Below, in pieces: positions 55,279 through 64,000 of a DNA stretch of 64,000 nucleotides (the stretch's first letter is position 1; the number at the start of each line of letters is the position of its first letter). The notes beneath the pieces were generated by a model. That model made no database searches. It was given only the letters and a program-made list of their open reading frames with translations, and was not told the origin of the DNA. The stretch comes from Phycisphaerales bacterium (GTDB lineage Bacteria > Planctomycetota > Phycisphaerae > Phycisphaerales > UBA1924), in NCBI GenBank assembly GCA_016709445.1, contig JADJMV010000004.1, positions 372,001 through 436,000 of the forward strand. The letters run 5' to 3'. A program made the position numbers and the translations under genes.

Positions 55279-55588
55279 TGCGGATCCGTTGCTTCAGCTC
55301 CCAGACTTCGGCCGGCGAGAGAATGCCGACGAACGGGGAATTATGGCGGAGTCGGCGGCTCTGATCCGTCGGAGCGGTCAGCAGTTCGCAGAGTGCGGGA
55401 ACAGGGAGCGCAAGCAGTTCCCGCCACTCCTGGTAGTTGCGGAGGAGGCGGGGAGCATCGCGGTTCAGGGTTGACCAATGCTCCAAGTTGGTGCGGGCAA
55501 GCTCGATCCACTCGGGATGGTCGGGGAGCCCGGCCGCGATGCGGCGGGCGATCTCGAGGCTCACTTTGTCCTGGTATTCGTGGCCCAT
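55259..55588 (-). CDS. small partner protein of the nucleotidyltransferase
   Basis: A 109-residue frame starts at 55588, 61 bases from the divergent FRG gene start. It is soluble and helical: ISLEIARRIAAGLP-like start (VSLEIARRIAAGLPDHPEWI), TLNRDAPRLLRNYQEWRELL, and LSPAEVWELKQRIRN. No family is recognised. It overlaps the nucleotidyltransferase start by 20 bases, the arrangement of antitoxin-toxin or substrate-enzyme pairs. Whether it is an antitoxin is inference. Confidence 0.6.
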   Translation of the reverse strand: MGHEYQDKVSLEIARRIAAGLPDHPEWIELARTNLEHWSTLNRDAPRLLRNYQEWRELLALPVPALCELLTAPTDQSRRLRHNSPFVGILSPAEVWELKQRIRNESSAA

Positions 55589-55649
55589 CGGGGGTGAGTA
55601 TATGGGAGCCGGGGCCCGAACGGCACATGCGGAGGTATGCTGGCACGCT

Positions 55650-56615
55650 ATGGACAGCGGGACCTGGAAGGAGCGGAATCGGGAGCGGGCGGCGGACCTG
55701 CCGGGCCTCCTAGAGCAGTTGCTCGGCCTGCACGCGGAGGCGGCCGGGCTGGAGTGGATCACGCTTCCGTGGCTCGGGCGCCCAACCGCGGTGCAGTACG
55801 CCTTCCGAGGAATGGCGTGCCGCCACTGGGACATCGAGAGCACTCTTCAGCACGTCGCGGGGCTGAGGACACACGATGCGGGACCACTCGCCAGAGAGAG
55901 GGAACTCATCGAGAGCTTCCGGCGGAGGTCGTGGCGCTCTTTGCGGGATTTGGAACGCAACTACTTGGGAATCTCCGCTGCGGACGTCGCGCGAGATGAT
56001 CCGTCCGAACGGCCGCTCAGCTGGAATGGCGAGTCGATCTGGAGCGTTCTGGCGATCGCGAGGCACTATGGAGTGCCCACCCGGCTCGTGGATTGGACAC
56101 ACAGCGTCCTGATTGCCGCGTTCTTTGCGGCGATAACGAATCCGCAGTGCGACGGCGCGGTCTGGTGGTTTGATCAGACGCGGTTCGAGCTTGCGGTTCA
56201 CGAGCACTGGGATGACTGGTGTGTGCCACTCCGAACGGATGGGTCGGGACAGCGAGCGATGGAGCAGCGAGCGTTCGATGACAAGGCAACAAAGTGGATC
56301 TCCAAGATTCACCACGGCATCCCGTTCCACCGCATGGAGGTCCAGGGCGGCTTCTTCACGGCTTGTGGGCGGCTCGAAATGCGCCAGGACAAAGCGATTG
56401 ACCAGCTTCAAACGCCCGATCGGAATGGAATTCCGAGAGGCAGGGTGATCATTCCGCGGGCTCTTAAGAAGCGGCTGCTCGACGAGCTGGAGCGGCAGGG
56501 GCTCCGCGCGACTTCGCTCGACTACCCGGGCGCGGACTGCGCCGGCTGGCAACTCGCTCGGCGCAGCCCCGACCTGGGAGAGGAGAATCGCTGCACGCAC
56601 GCTGTCGTGCCGTAG
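55650..56615 (+). CDS. FRG-domain protein
   Basis: The FRG signature is clear: VQYAFRGMACRHWDIESTLQ near residue 50, and IARHYGVPTRLVDWTHSVLI near residue 145. The remaining 170 residues include VWWFDQTRFELAVHEHWDDW and HHGIPFHRMEVQGGFFTACG. FRG-domain proteins are common in variable genome regions and around mobile elements, and their biochemical function is unknown. The start (55650) has GGAGG only at a long distance; another start is possible. It is divergent from the nucleotidyltransferase pair with a 61-base gap, so a shared promoter region is likely. Confidence 0.85.
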   Translation: MDSGTWKERNRERAADLPGLLEQLLGLHAEAAGLEWITLPWLGRPTAVQYAFRGMACRHWDIESTLQHVAGLRTHDAGPLARERELIESFRRRSWRSLRDLERNYLGISAADVARDDPSERPLSWNGESIWSVLAIARHYGVPTRLVDWTHSVLIAAFFAAITNPQCDGAVWWFDQTRFELAVHEHWDDWCVPLRTDGSGQRAMEQRAFDDKATKWISKIHHGIPFHRMEVQGGFFTACGRLEMRQDKAIDQLQTPDRNGIPRGRVIIPRALKKRLLDELERQGLRATSLDYPGADCAGWQLARRSPDLGEENRCTHAVVP

Positions 56616-56629
56616 GTTGCGGCGCGAAG

Positions 56630-56725
56630 AAGTTTCGCCCTTTCAGGGCGGTCGGGCATTGTCGCGCCTAGTTCCCAGGGCGTTGCCCTGGGCTTGGGCT
56701 ATGTCACGCCGTTGGCGTTGAGACC
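56630..56725. repeat. multi-hairpin palindromic repeat of planctomycete type
   Basis: Successive short palindromes: CGCCCTTTCAGGGCG (56636-56650), CCCAGGGCGTTGCCCTGGG (56674-56692) and a smaller ACGCCGTTGGCGT near 56707-56719. The order CGCCCTTTCAGGGCG then CCAGGGC..GCCCTGG recalls abundant intergenic repeats in planctomycete genomes. It lies between the FRG and thiC stops, where genes converge. Confidence 0.75.
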
Positions 56726-56815
56726 TGCCCCGCGCGGATCGGGGGCCCGCTCACGGCGGTGCGTGCGGAGAGTATCGGAACACGGCCTGAACGCAGCGGA
56801 CCGACATGACACGGC

Positions 56816-58762
<1,947 letters not shown>

Positions 58763-58765
58763 CGC

Positions 58766-58874
58766 AATCCCTCCGCCGGTGCGAACCGGTTCAGGTTCAA
58801 CGGGTGCGTCTCAGCGGGCTCGTGTGGTCGAGAGACTCCCCGACTGGGGAACGGCCGCGCCCCGTGCGAACGGG
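58766..58874 (-). promoter_or_regulatory. TPP riboswitch upstream of thiC
   Basis: Reading the minus strand: CACGGGGCGCGG, then GCTGAGACGCACCCGTTGAA and CCTGAACCGGTTCGCACCGG, then CGGAGGGA just before the thiC start. The CTGAGA, ACCCGTTGAACCTGA and CGGAGGGA boxes are the conserved pyrimidine- and pyrophosphate-sensing loops of the THI element. Binding of thiamine pyrophosphate should lower thiC expression; the closeness of the last box to the ATG suggests translational control. Confidence 0.93.
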
Positions 58875-58973
58875 TCACTGTAGACGGGTGGGGCGGGAGG
58901 GGGCCAGCCGGCGGGCCCCTTGGGGGGAAGTCGGGGGTGAGGCGGCGGCGAGACCGCGCTATCCTGACGCTTC

Positions 58974-60236
58974 GTGAGCGACGCCACCGAGACGACAGCC
59001 TCTCCGACGGGACCGAAGCGATCGGCTTCGGCCCTGATCTTCCTGATCGTGTTCCTCGACCTGCTGGGCGTGGGGCTGATCGTGCCGCTGACGCCCTTTG
59101 TGGTGGAGAAGTTCAGCACGACGGGCATGGCCGTGGCGATGCTCACGCTGTGCTACTCCGCGGCGCAGTTCCTGGCGACACCGGTTCTCGGGGTGCTGTC
59201 GGATCGATTCGGGCGGCGGCCCGTGCTGCTCGCGAGCCTGTTCGGGTCGGCGGTGGGCTACGTGATCTTCGCGACGGCGGGGGCTCTGCCGATCCTGTAC
59301 CTGAGCCGCATCCTCGACGGGGCGACGGGCGGGAACATCTCCACGGCTCAGGCCTACATCGCGGACGTGACGCCTCGGAAGGATCGGGCGAAGGCGTACG
59401 GGCTGGTGGGTGCGGCGTTCGGGCTGGGGTTCACGCTCGGGCCGGCGTTCAGCTCGTTCCTTTCGGTGCTCGGGTTGATGGCGCCGGTCTGGGCGGCGGC
59501 CGGGCTTGCGTTGGTCACGACCTGCCTGGCGGCGTTCTTTCTGCCCGAGACGCTCCCGCCGGAGAAGCGGCGGGTGCGGCCGATCAGCGCGGGCGATCTG
59601 AACCCGGCGGCGGTGCTGATCCGGACGGTGCGGATCCCGGCGGTGGCGGCGATGCTGGCGGCGATTTTCGCGGCTTCGTTCGCGCACGCGGAGATGCGGA
59701 CGAGCCTGGGCGTGATGCTGCAGGACAAGTTCACGTTTGACGAGGGCCAGGTGGGCCGCGTGTTCACGTTCATCGGCTTCGTGGCGGTGTTGGTGCAGGG
59801 CGGGCTGGTGCGGCGGGTCTCGCCGAAGATCGGGGACCGTCGTGCGGTGCTGATCGGGATGCCCCTGGCGATCGCCGGCTACGCGCTGGTGCCGGTGCCG
59901 TCGGCGCCGCACTGGGGCCAGTTGCTGTGCGCGCTGGGGCTGATGGGTTTGGGCGCGGGGCTCTCGACGCCCTCGCTGACGGGGATTCTCTCGAGGGCGG
60001 CACCCGCGGGGGAAGAGGGCCAGGTGATGGGGGCGTCGCAGGCGGCGAGCGCGTTGGCGCTGGTCTTTGGGCCGCTGGCGGCGGGGCCGCTGTACGACCA
60101 CATGGGGTGGAGCTGGCCCTTCTGGAGCGCGGCGGGGATGATCGGGGTTGCGCTCTTGATCGTGCTATTTAAGAAGGTGGGCCACGAGGGGGGCGGTCCC
60201 GAGCCCCTGTTGGCGGTGGAGGCCGAGGCGCTCTAG
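58974..60236 (+). CDS. MFS transporter, TetA-like exporter type
   Basis: The start is a GTG at 58974. Twelve transmembrane segments are visible, with motif A GVLSDRFGRRPVLLASLFGS in the loop after helix 2 and the second-half counterpart after helix 8 (GGLVRRVSPKIGDRRAVLIG). The N-terminal QAYIADVTPRKDRAKAYGLV and APAGEEGQVMGASQAASALA fit the drug-efflux (TetA/MFS_1) group. Substrate unknown; it may export a toxic compound or a product. It is divergent from thiC across the riboswitch. Confidence 0.87.
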   Translation: MSDATETTASPTGPKRSASALIFLIVFLDLLGVGLIVPLTPFVVEKFSTTGMAVAMLTLCYSAAQFLATPVLGVLSDRFGRRPVLLASLFGSAVGYVIFATAGALPILYLSRILDGATGGNISTAQAYIADVTPRKDRAKAYGLVGAAFGLGFTLGPAFSSFLSVLGLMAPVWAAAGLALVTTCLAAFFLPETLPPEKRRVRPISAGDLNPAAVLIRTVRIPAVAAMLAAIFAASFAHAEMRTSLGVMLQDKFTFDEGQVGRVFTFIGFVAVLVQGGLVRRVSPKIGDRRAVLIGMPLAIAGYALVPVPSAPHWGQLLCALGLMGLGAGLSTPSLTGILSRAAPAGEEGQVMGASQAASALALVFGPLAAGPLYDHMGWSWPFWSAAGMIGVALLIVLFKKVGHEGGGPEPLLAVEAEAL

Positions 60237-60251
60237 CGCCGAGGCACGCTC

Positions 60252-61709
60252 CTACGCATCTGGCCGCACCGGCCGGACCTCGACGATCAGGGTGTCGTCC
60301 GTGGGCGCGCCGGCGCGGTGCCGATCGACGGCTTCTGCGAGGGCTTTGACGAACGACCCGTTCGGGCCGGGGCCAGCGGCGATGAGGGCCCGGAGCCCGG
60401 CGAGGCCGAGTTCGCGGCCGTTCGAGTCGGCGGCCTCGATCGCGCCGTCGGTATAGGTGAGGATCACATCGCCGGCTCCGAGTGCGGTGCGCTCGGTCTG
60501 GCAGGAAAACAGCGTGGGATCGATCACGCCGAGCATGGGCGCCCCGCTCTCGAGCGTGCGGACCTCGCCGTCGGCGGCGCGCAGGTACGCCGGCGGGTGG
60601 CCGGCGCCGGCCCATTCGACGCGGGGCGTCGGGCTGTGGTCATCGGCCGGGGCGATGCGGATCGCGAAGGCGGTCGCGAACATGCCCTGCGGGGCCAGGG
60701 CGGCGCAGGTGAAGGCGTTCAGTGCGTTGATCACCGTGTCGGGCGCGGCGACGGAATCGGCGCGGTTGAGGCGCTCGAGCTCGGCATGGAGCCGGTTGAC
60801 GGCGAGCGCGGCCGCGATGCCGTGGCCGGTGACATCGATGAGCACAACGAGGAGTGGGCCGGAGGGCGCGGAGGGGGGGAAGGCGAGGGGTCGGACGAAG
60901 AGAAAGTCGCCGCCGATCTCTCGCATGGGCTCGTAGTGATAGTCGAGCCGGACGGGGCCCCGGGTGATCGGCGGCGGGAAGAGGGCCTCGTGGACGCGTC
61001 GGGCGTCGGAGAGTTCGCGGGTGACCTCGGCGTAGCGGCGCTGGATGGCCCGGGCTCTGAAGCGTTCGTTGAAGCTGCGGTAGCGCCACCAGCCCCAGGC
61101 GAATCCGGGCAGCGCGGCGGCGGGGGTGAGGGCGAGGAGCAGGCCCTTCTGCTCGGGCGAGCCCGCGGAGATGAGGATGATCCACGCGGCGAACGCGGCG
61201 AGGACGGGCAGGATGGGCGTCAGCCCCTCGCGCGGCGAGAGCGCGACGAGGAGCGAGGAGAGGGAGTGGAGGAAGAGGAGGGTGACGAGGGAGGCCAGCG
61301 CCTGGGCGAGGTCGTCGTCGGCGGTGTGGAGGGCGATGGAGTCCGCGCTCCAGGACGCGTGGCGGAGGAGGGCGATGAGCACGGCGCCTCCGAATCCGGC
61401 GCAGAAGATCACCCACTGGAAGGCGCGGACGATCTCGGCACGGGAGCGTGGGCGGCGGGCGAAATAGACGAGGGCTCGCCCGAAGGTGAGGGTGAAGATG
61501 ATATTGAAAACGATGTCCGCGCTGGAGGTGTCGGGCGAATCTGGGAAGGCGCCGGGGATCGTGAGATCGATCAGCGTGACGCCCCAGCCGAAGGCGCACA
61601 GCGCCAGGACGAGGATGCAATACCAGAGGGCCCGCCGGCGGAGGACCCGGGCGCGATCGGCGTCGTACTGCGCGAGGAACTCGGCCGGGATGGGCTGGGC
61701 GCGGGGCAT
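60252..61709 (-). CDS. membrane SpoIIE-type (PP2C) serine phosphatase
   Basis: The start at 61709 gives a protein of 485 residues. An N-terminal half of about six transmembrane helices (ALWYCILVLALCAFGWGVTL; GFGGAVLIALLRHAS; LPVLAAFAAWIILISAG) is followed by a helical linker (RRYAEVTRELSDARRVHEAL) and a SpoIIE domain: IGGDFLFVRPL, LVVLIDVTGHGIAAALA, VILTYTDGAIEA and DDTLIVEV carry the metal-binding Asp residues. Such phosphatases control anti-anti-sigma factors. It lies just downstream of a close paralogue, and no STAS or anti-sigma gene is in the window. Confidence 0.88.
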   Translation of the reverse strand: MPRAQPIPAEFLAQYDADRARVLRRRALWYCILVLALCAFGWGVTLIDLTIPGAFPDSPDTSSADIVFNIIFTLTFGRALVYFARRPRSRAEIVRAFQWVIFCAGFGGAVLIALLRHASWSADSIALHTADDDLAQALASLVTLLFLHSLSSLLVALSPREGLTPILPVLAAFAAWIILISAGSPEQKGLLLALTPAAALPGFAWGWWRYRSFNERFRARAIQRRYAEVTRELSDARRVHEALFPPPITRGPVRLDYHYEPMREIGGDFLFVRPLAFPPSAPSGPLLVVLIDVTGHGIAAALAVNRLHAELERLNRADSVAAPDTVINALNAFTCAALAPQGMFATAFAIRIAPADDHSPTPRVEWAGAGHPPAYLRAADGEVRTLESGAPMLGVIDPTLFSCQTERTALGAGDVILTYTDGAIEAADSNGRELGLAGLRALIAAGPGPNGSFVKALAEAVDRHRAGAPTDDTLIVEVRPVRPDA

Positions 61710-61780
61710 GGCGGGGCGGGGGTCGTCCGGGCGTGGCGGGATGGTAGCTGGGGATCGGCCGAGCGAACGAGGGCGCCCGG

Positions 61781-63236
61781 TCACCCCTCGGTGAGGGACA
61801 CCTCAACGATCAGGGTGTCGTCGGCGGCGCTCCCGGCACGGTGACGCTCGACTGCGCCCAGCAGGGTCTGGGCGAGCGTGCGCCCGGGGTCGGGGCCGGC
61901 GCCGAGGAGTGCTCCGAGGCCATCGATGCCGAGTTCTCTGCGCTCCTGGTCTCTCGCCTCGATGGCGCCGTCCGTGTAGACGATGATGTGGTCGCCGGCC
62001 TCGAGGGGCTGGCGGCTGAGCTGGCAGGCGAAGAGATCGGCCTCGATCACACCGAGCATGGGCGCCAGGCTGTCGAGCCGACCCACGCCGGGTGTGCGGG
62101 CACTCCGGAGCAGGGCGGGGGGATGGCCGGCGCCGGCCCACTCGACCGTTCCGGGCGCGCCCGGGGCGTCTGGGCCGGTGACACGGAGCACGAGCGCGGT
62201 CGCGAACATGGCCTGGGGTGCGAGGTTGACGCACGCAAAGTCGTTCAGGGCCGCGATCAGATCGTGGGGCGCTGGGGGGCTGCCGGCCGCGGTCAGACGC
62301 TCGAGCTCGGCATAGAGCCGGTTGACGGCGATGGCGGCGGCGATGCCGTGTCCTGTGACGTCGATGAGGACGACGAGGACGGGGCCGGCGGGGGCCGAAG
62401 GGAGGGAAGGAGAGGGGGCGGACGAACAGGAAATCTCCGCCGATCGAGCGCATGGGCTCGTAGGCGTAGAGCACGCGGACGGGTCCCCGGATGAGCGGCG
62501 GGGGGAAGAGGGCCTCGTGCACGCGTCGGGCGTCGGAGAGTTCGCGGGTGACCTCGGCATATCGCTTGGAGATGGCGCGGGCGTGGAACCGCTCGGTGAA
62601 GCTGCGGTAGCGCCACCAGCTCCAGGCAAAGCCGGGGAGCCCGGCGAGGGGGGACGCGAGGATGAGCGTGACCCGCTGCGCCGTCGAGCCGGCGCTCACG
62701 AAGACGACCCAGGCGGCGAACGCGGCGAGGATGGGGACGAAGGGGACGAGCCCCTCGCGTGGCGAGAGCGCGACGAAGACCGAGGCGAGGAAGTGCAGGA
62801 CGAAGACCGTGGCGAGCGTGGCGAGAGCCTGGGCGCGATCGGTCTCCGGGGCGTGGTCGAGGGTCGCGCCGGGGATCCAGGAGGCGTTCATCAACAAGGG
62901 TGTCACGGCGACGGCGGTCAGGCCGGCGACGGCGACGACCCATTGGAACGTCCGAACGATCTCGGGGCGGGAGCGGGGGCGGCGGGCGAAATACACGAGC
63001 GCGCCGGTGAAGAGGATGGTGTAGAGGACGTCGGTCAGAATGTCGGCGCTGCCGACCGTGTCGCCGCCGGTGAAGGCGGTGCCGTCGATGATCTCGTACA
63101 GGGTCTCGGCCCAGCTGAAGGCGACGAGCGCGAGGATGGTGATGCTGTACCAGACAGCGCGGCGGCGCAGGCGGCGGGCGCGCTCGGCGTCGTATTGGGA
63201 GAGGAACTCCGGGGGGATGGGCTGGTCGGGTTGCAT
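61781..63236 (-). CDS. membrane SpoIIE-type (PP2C) serine phosphatase paralogue; frameshifted
   Basis: The start at 63236 (MQPDQPIPPEFLSQYDAERA) parallels the start of the 60252-61709 paralogue, and the transmembrane half and linker match it closely. The SpoIIE domain begins IGGDFLFVRPLSFPP and the frame then shifts near 62400. Removing one base gives FPPSAPAGPVLVVLIDVTGH, with VIYTDG-type motif IIVYTDGAIEARDQ and DDTLIVEVSL in place, ending at 61781. The two genes, 72 bases apart, are tandem duplicates with the same architecture. Confidence 0.85.
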
Positions 63237-63417
63237 GCGCTTGCGGGCCGGATTGGGCAGATGGTATAGGGCGATCGGGTGCGGCACGGCCCCGGCTCGG
63301 TCCCGGCGGGGGTGGGTTCGGGGCGGCGGCGATGGGTTGCTCGGCCGTCCTCGCGGGCGGGGAGGGGGACGTTGGGGGCGGAGGGCTTCGGCCTCGAGGG
63401 GGGGGTGGACTCCTGGG

Positions 63418-63431
63418 GTTGTATATGCAAC
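63418..63431. promoter_or_regulatory. possible MarR operator overlapping the gene start
   Basis: GTTGTATATGCAAC is a 14-base imperfect palindrome (six of seven pairs) in an otherwise GC-rich context, overlapping the first ATG of the MarR gene. MarR proteins bind such AT-containing palindromes at their own promoters. If this is an operator, translation would begin at a later ATG. Confidence 0.35.
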
Positions 63432-63973
63432 AATCGGGCATGGGCAGACGCGGATCTGGCGAACGATTTCCGGCGGCGTGCGAGATGGCGGGGGCGTGCT
63501 TGGCCGTGCGGGCGCGTCTGGTGTCGCGGTGGCTGACGGCGATCTATGAGCACGCGGGGGAGGAGATCGATTTGACGGTGCCGCAGGGGAACATCCTCGC
63601 GGCGGTTGGCTCGATGGGCGAATGCACGCCGCTGCGCCTGGGCGAGGTGCTGAGTCTGGAGCGGTCGACGGTGAGCCGGAACATCGTGCCTCTGGTGGAG
63701 CGGGGCCTGTTCGGGGACGAGTCGAACGAGGCGGGGCGGGTGCGAAGGGGCTGGCTGACGCCGGCGGGAGAGCGGATGCTGGAGCGTTTGCTGCCTGCGT
63801 GGCGGAACGCACAGCGGGAGGCCGCGGATCTGCTGGGGGCGGATGGTGTGGCGGCGTTGCATCAGTTGAGCGAGCTGTTTTGGGGGCGTGGCGGCGCGGG
63901 GGAGCCGGAACGGGCGCGGGCTTTGGGGCGGGGTTCGGGGGGCCGCCGGGCGGGAACGCGTTCCACGGGTTGA
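63425..63973 (+). CDS. MarR-family transcriptional regulator
   Basis: The first ATG at 63425 gives 182 residues; starts at 63440 or 63485 are possible. The winged helix is clear: LTVPQGNILAAVGSMGECTP, the recognition helix region LGEVLSLERSTVSRNIVPLV and the wing GLFGDESNEAGRVRRGWLTP, then a dimerisation helix. A Gly/Arg-rich tail of about 30 residues follows. MarR proteins repress stress, efflux or aromatic-compound genes until a ligand binds. The MFS gene at 58974 could be a target, but it is 3.2 kb away. The gene is divergent from the phosphatase at 63236. Confidence 0.85.
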   Translation: MQQSGMGRRGSGERFPAACEMAGACLAVRARLVSRWLTAIYEHAGEEIDLTVPQGNILAAVGSMGECTPLRLGEVLSLERSTVSRNIVPLVERGLFGDESNEAGRVRRGWLTPAGERMLERLLPAWRNAQREAADLLGADGVAALHQLSELFWGRGGAGEPERARALGRGSGGRRAGTRSTG

Positions 63974-64000
63974 GCGAATCGAGCGGGAGCACCGGCGGAT

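Overview
The window is strongly GC-rich bacterial chromosome. It most likely comes from a member of the Planctomycetota near the Phycisphaerae. The pointers are a secreted protein ending in a dockerin-like segment with a terminal Gly-Cys, a PAPG-type C-terminal sorting signal, many secreted or lipid-anchored proteins, a PA14 plus beta-propeller protein, a TPR/HEFIH metallopeptidase, and palindromic intergenic repeats of a kind I associate with planctomycetes. This is inference: there is no 16S rRNA, and I found no tRNA, rRNA, IS element or CRISPR array.

Layout. 1-6.1 kb: an XRE-cupin regulator running off the left edge, a small membrane protein, then five minus-strand genes for a lipoprotein set resembling the LpoB/YcfL peptidoglycan-synthase activator neighbourhood. 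6.8-10.7 kb: two coupled M14 carboxypeptidase paralogues, the first lacking the catalytic residues. 10.7-18.7 kb: a minus-strand series of a VIT-VWA protein, a VWA protein, a DUF4139 protein, a response regulator and a histidine kinase. 18.9-24.2 kb: TPR-sulfotransferase, a sorted surface protein with a strong terminator, dut and a CapD-like dehydratase. 24.3-35.9 kb: mostly plus-strand housekeeping genes (ruvA, manC-like, ruvX, LolA-like, TPR peptidase, rluB-like, yihY-like, ACT, a lone nuoB, SDR). 36-46.5 kb: PA14-propeller, META lipoprotein, then a long minus-strand run containing a radical SAM / small protein / Ycf46-like AAA / DUF1257 (Ycf35-like) / DUF2997 cluster, followed by a zinc-ribbon S26-like membrane protein, a TPR protein and PilT. 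47-48.3 kb: TerC-family transporter behind a yybP-ykoY (Mn2+) riboswitch. 48.5-56.6 kb: more variable, with dockerin proteins, an octaheme cytochrome of the hydroxylamine-oxidoreductase type coupled to an internally duplicated eight-helix membrane protein, DinB, a nucleotidyltransferase pair and an FRG-domain protein. 56.8-64 kb: thiC behind a TPP riboswitch, an MFS exporter, two tandem membrane SpoIIE-type phosphatases and a MarR regulator.

About eleven genes, including housekeeping ones such as ruvA, manC-like and rluB-like, are broken by single-base shifts, mostly in short homopolymers (often C4). The direction of the shift varies. This looks like residual sequencing or assembly indels rather than gene decay, and I annotate those genes as single frameshifted CDS.

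The best candidates for poorly described biology are the radical SAM/AAA/DUF1257/DUF2997 cluster (41.6-45.1 kb), the octaheme cytochrome with its duplicated membrane partner (50.5-52.7 kb), the catalytically dead M14 paralogue next to an intact one, the zinc-ribbon signal-peptidase-like protein lacking catalytic residues, and the small FRG/nucleotidyltransferase island.
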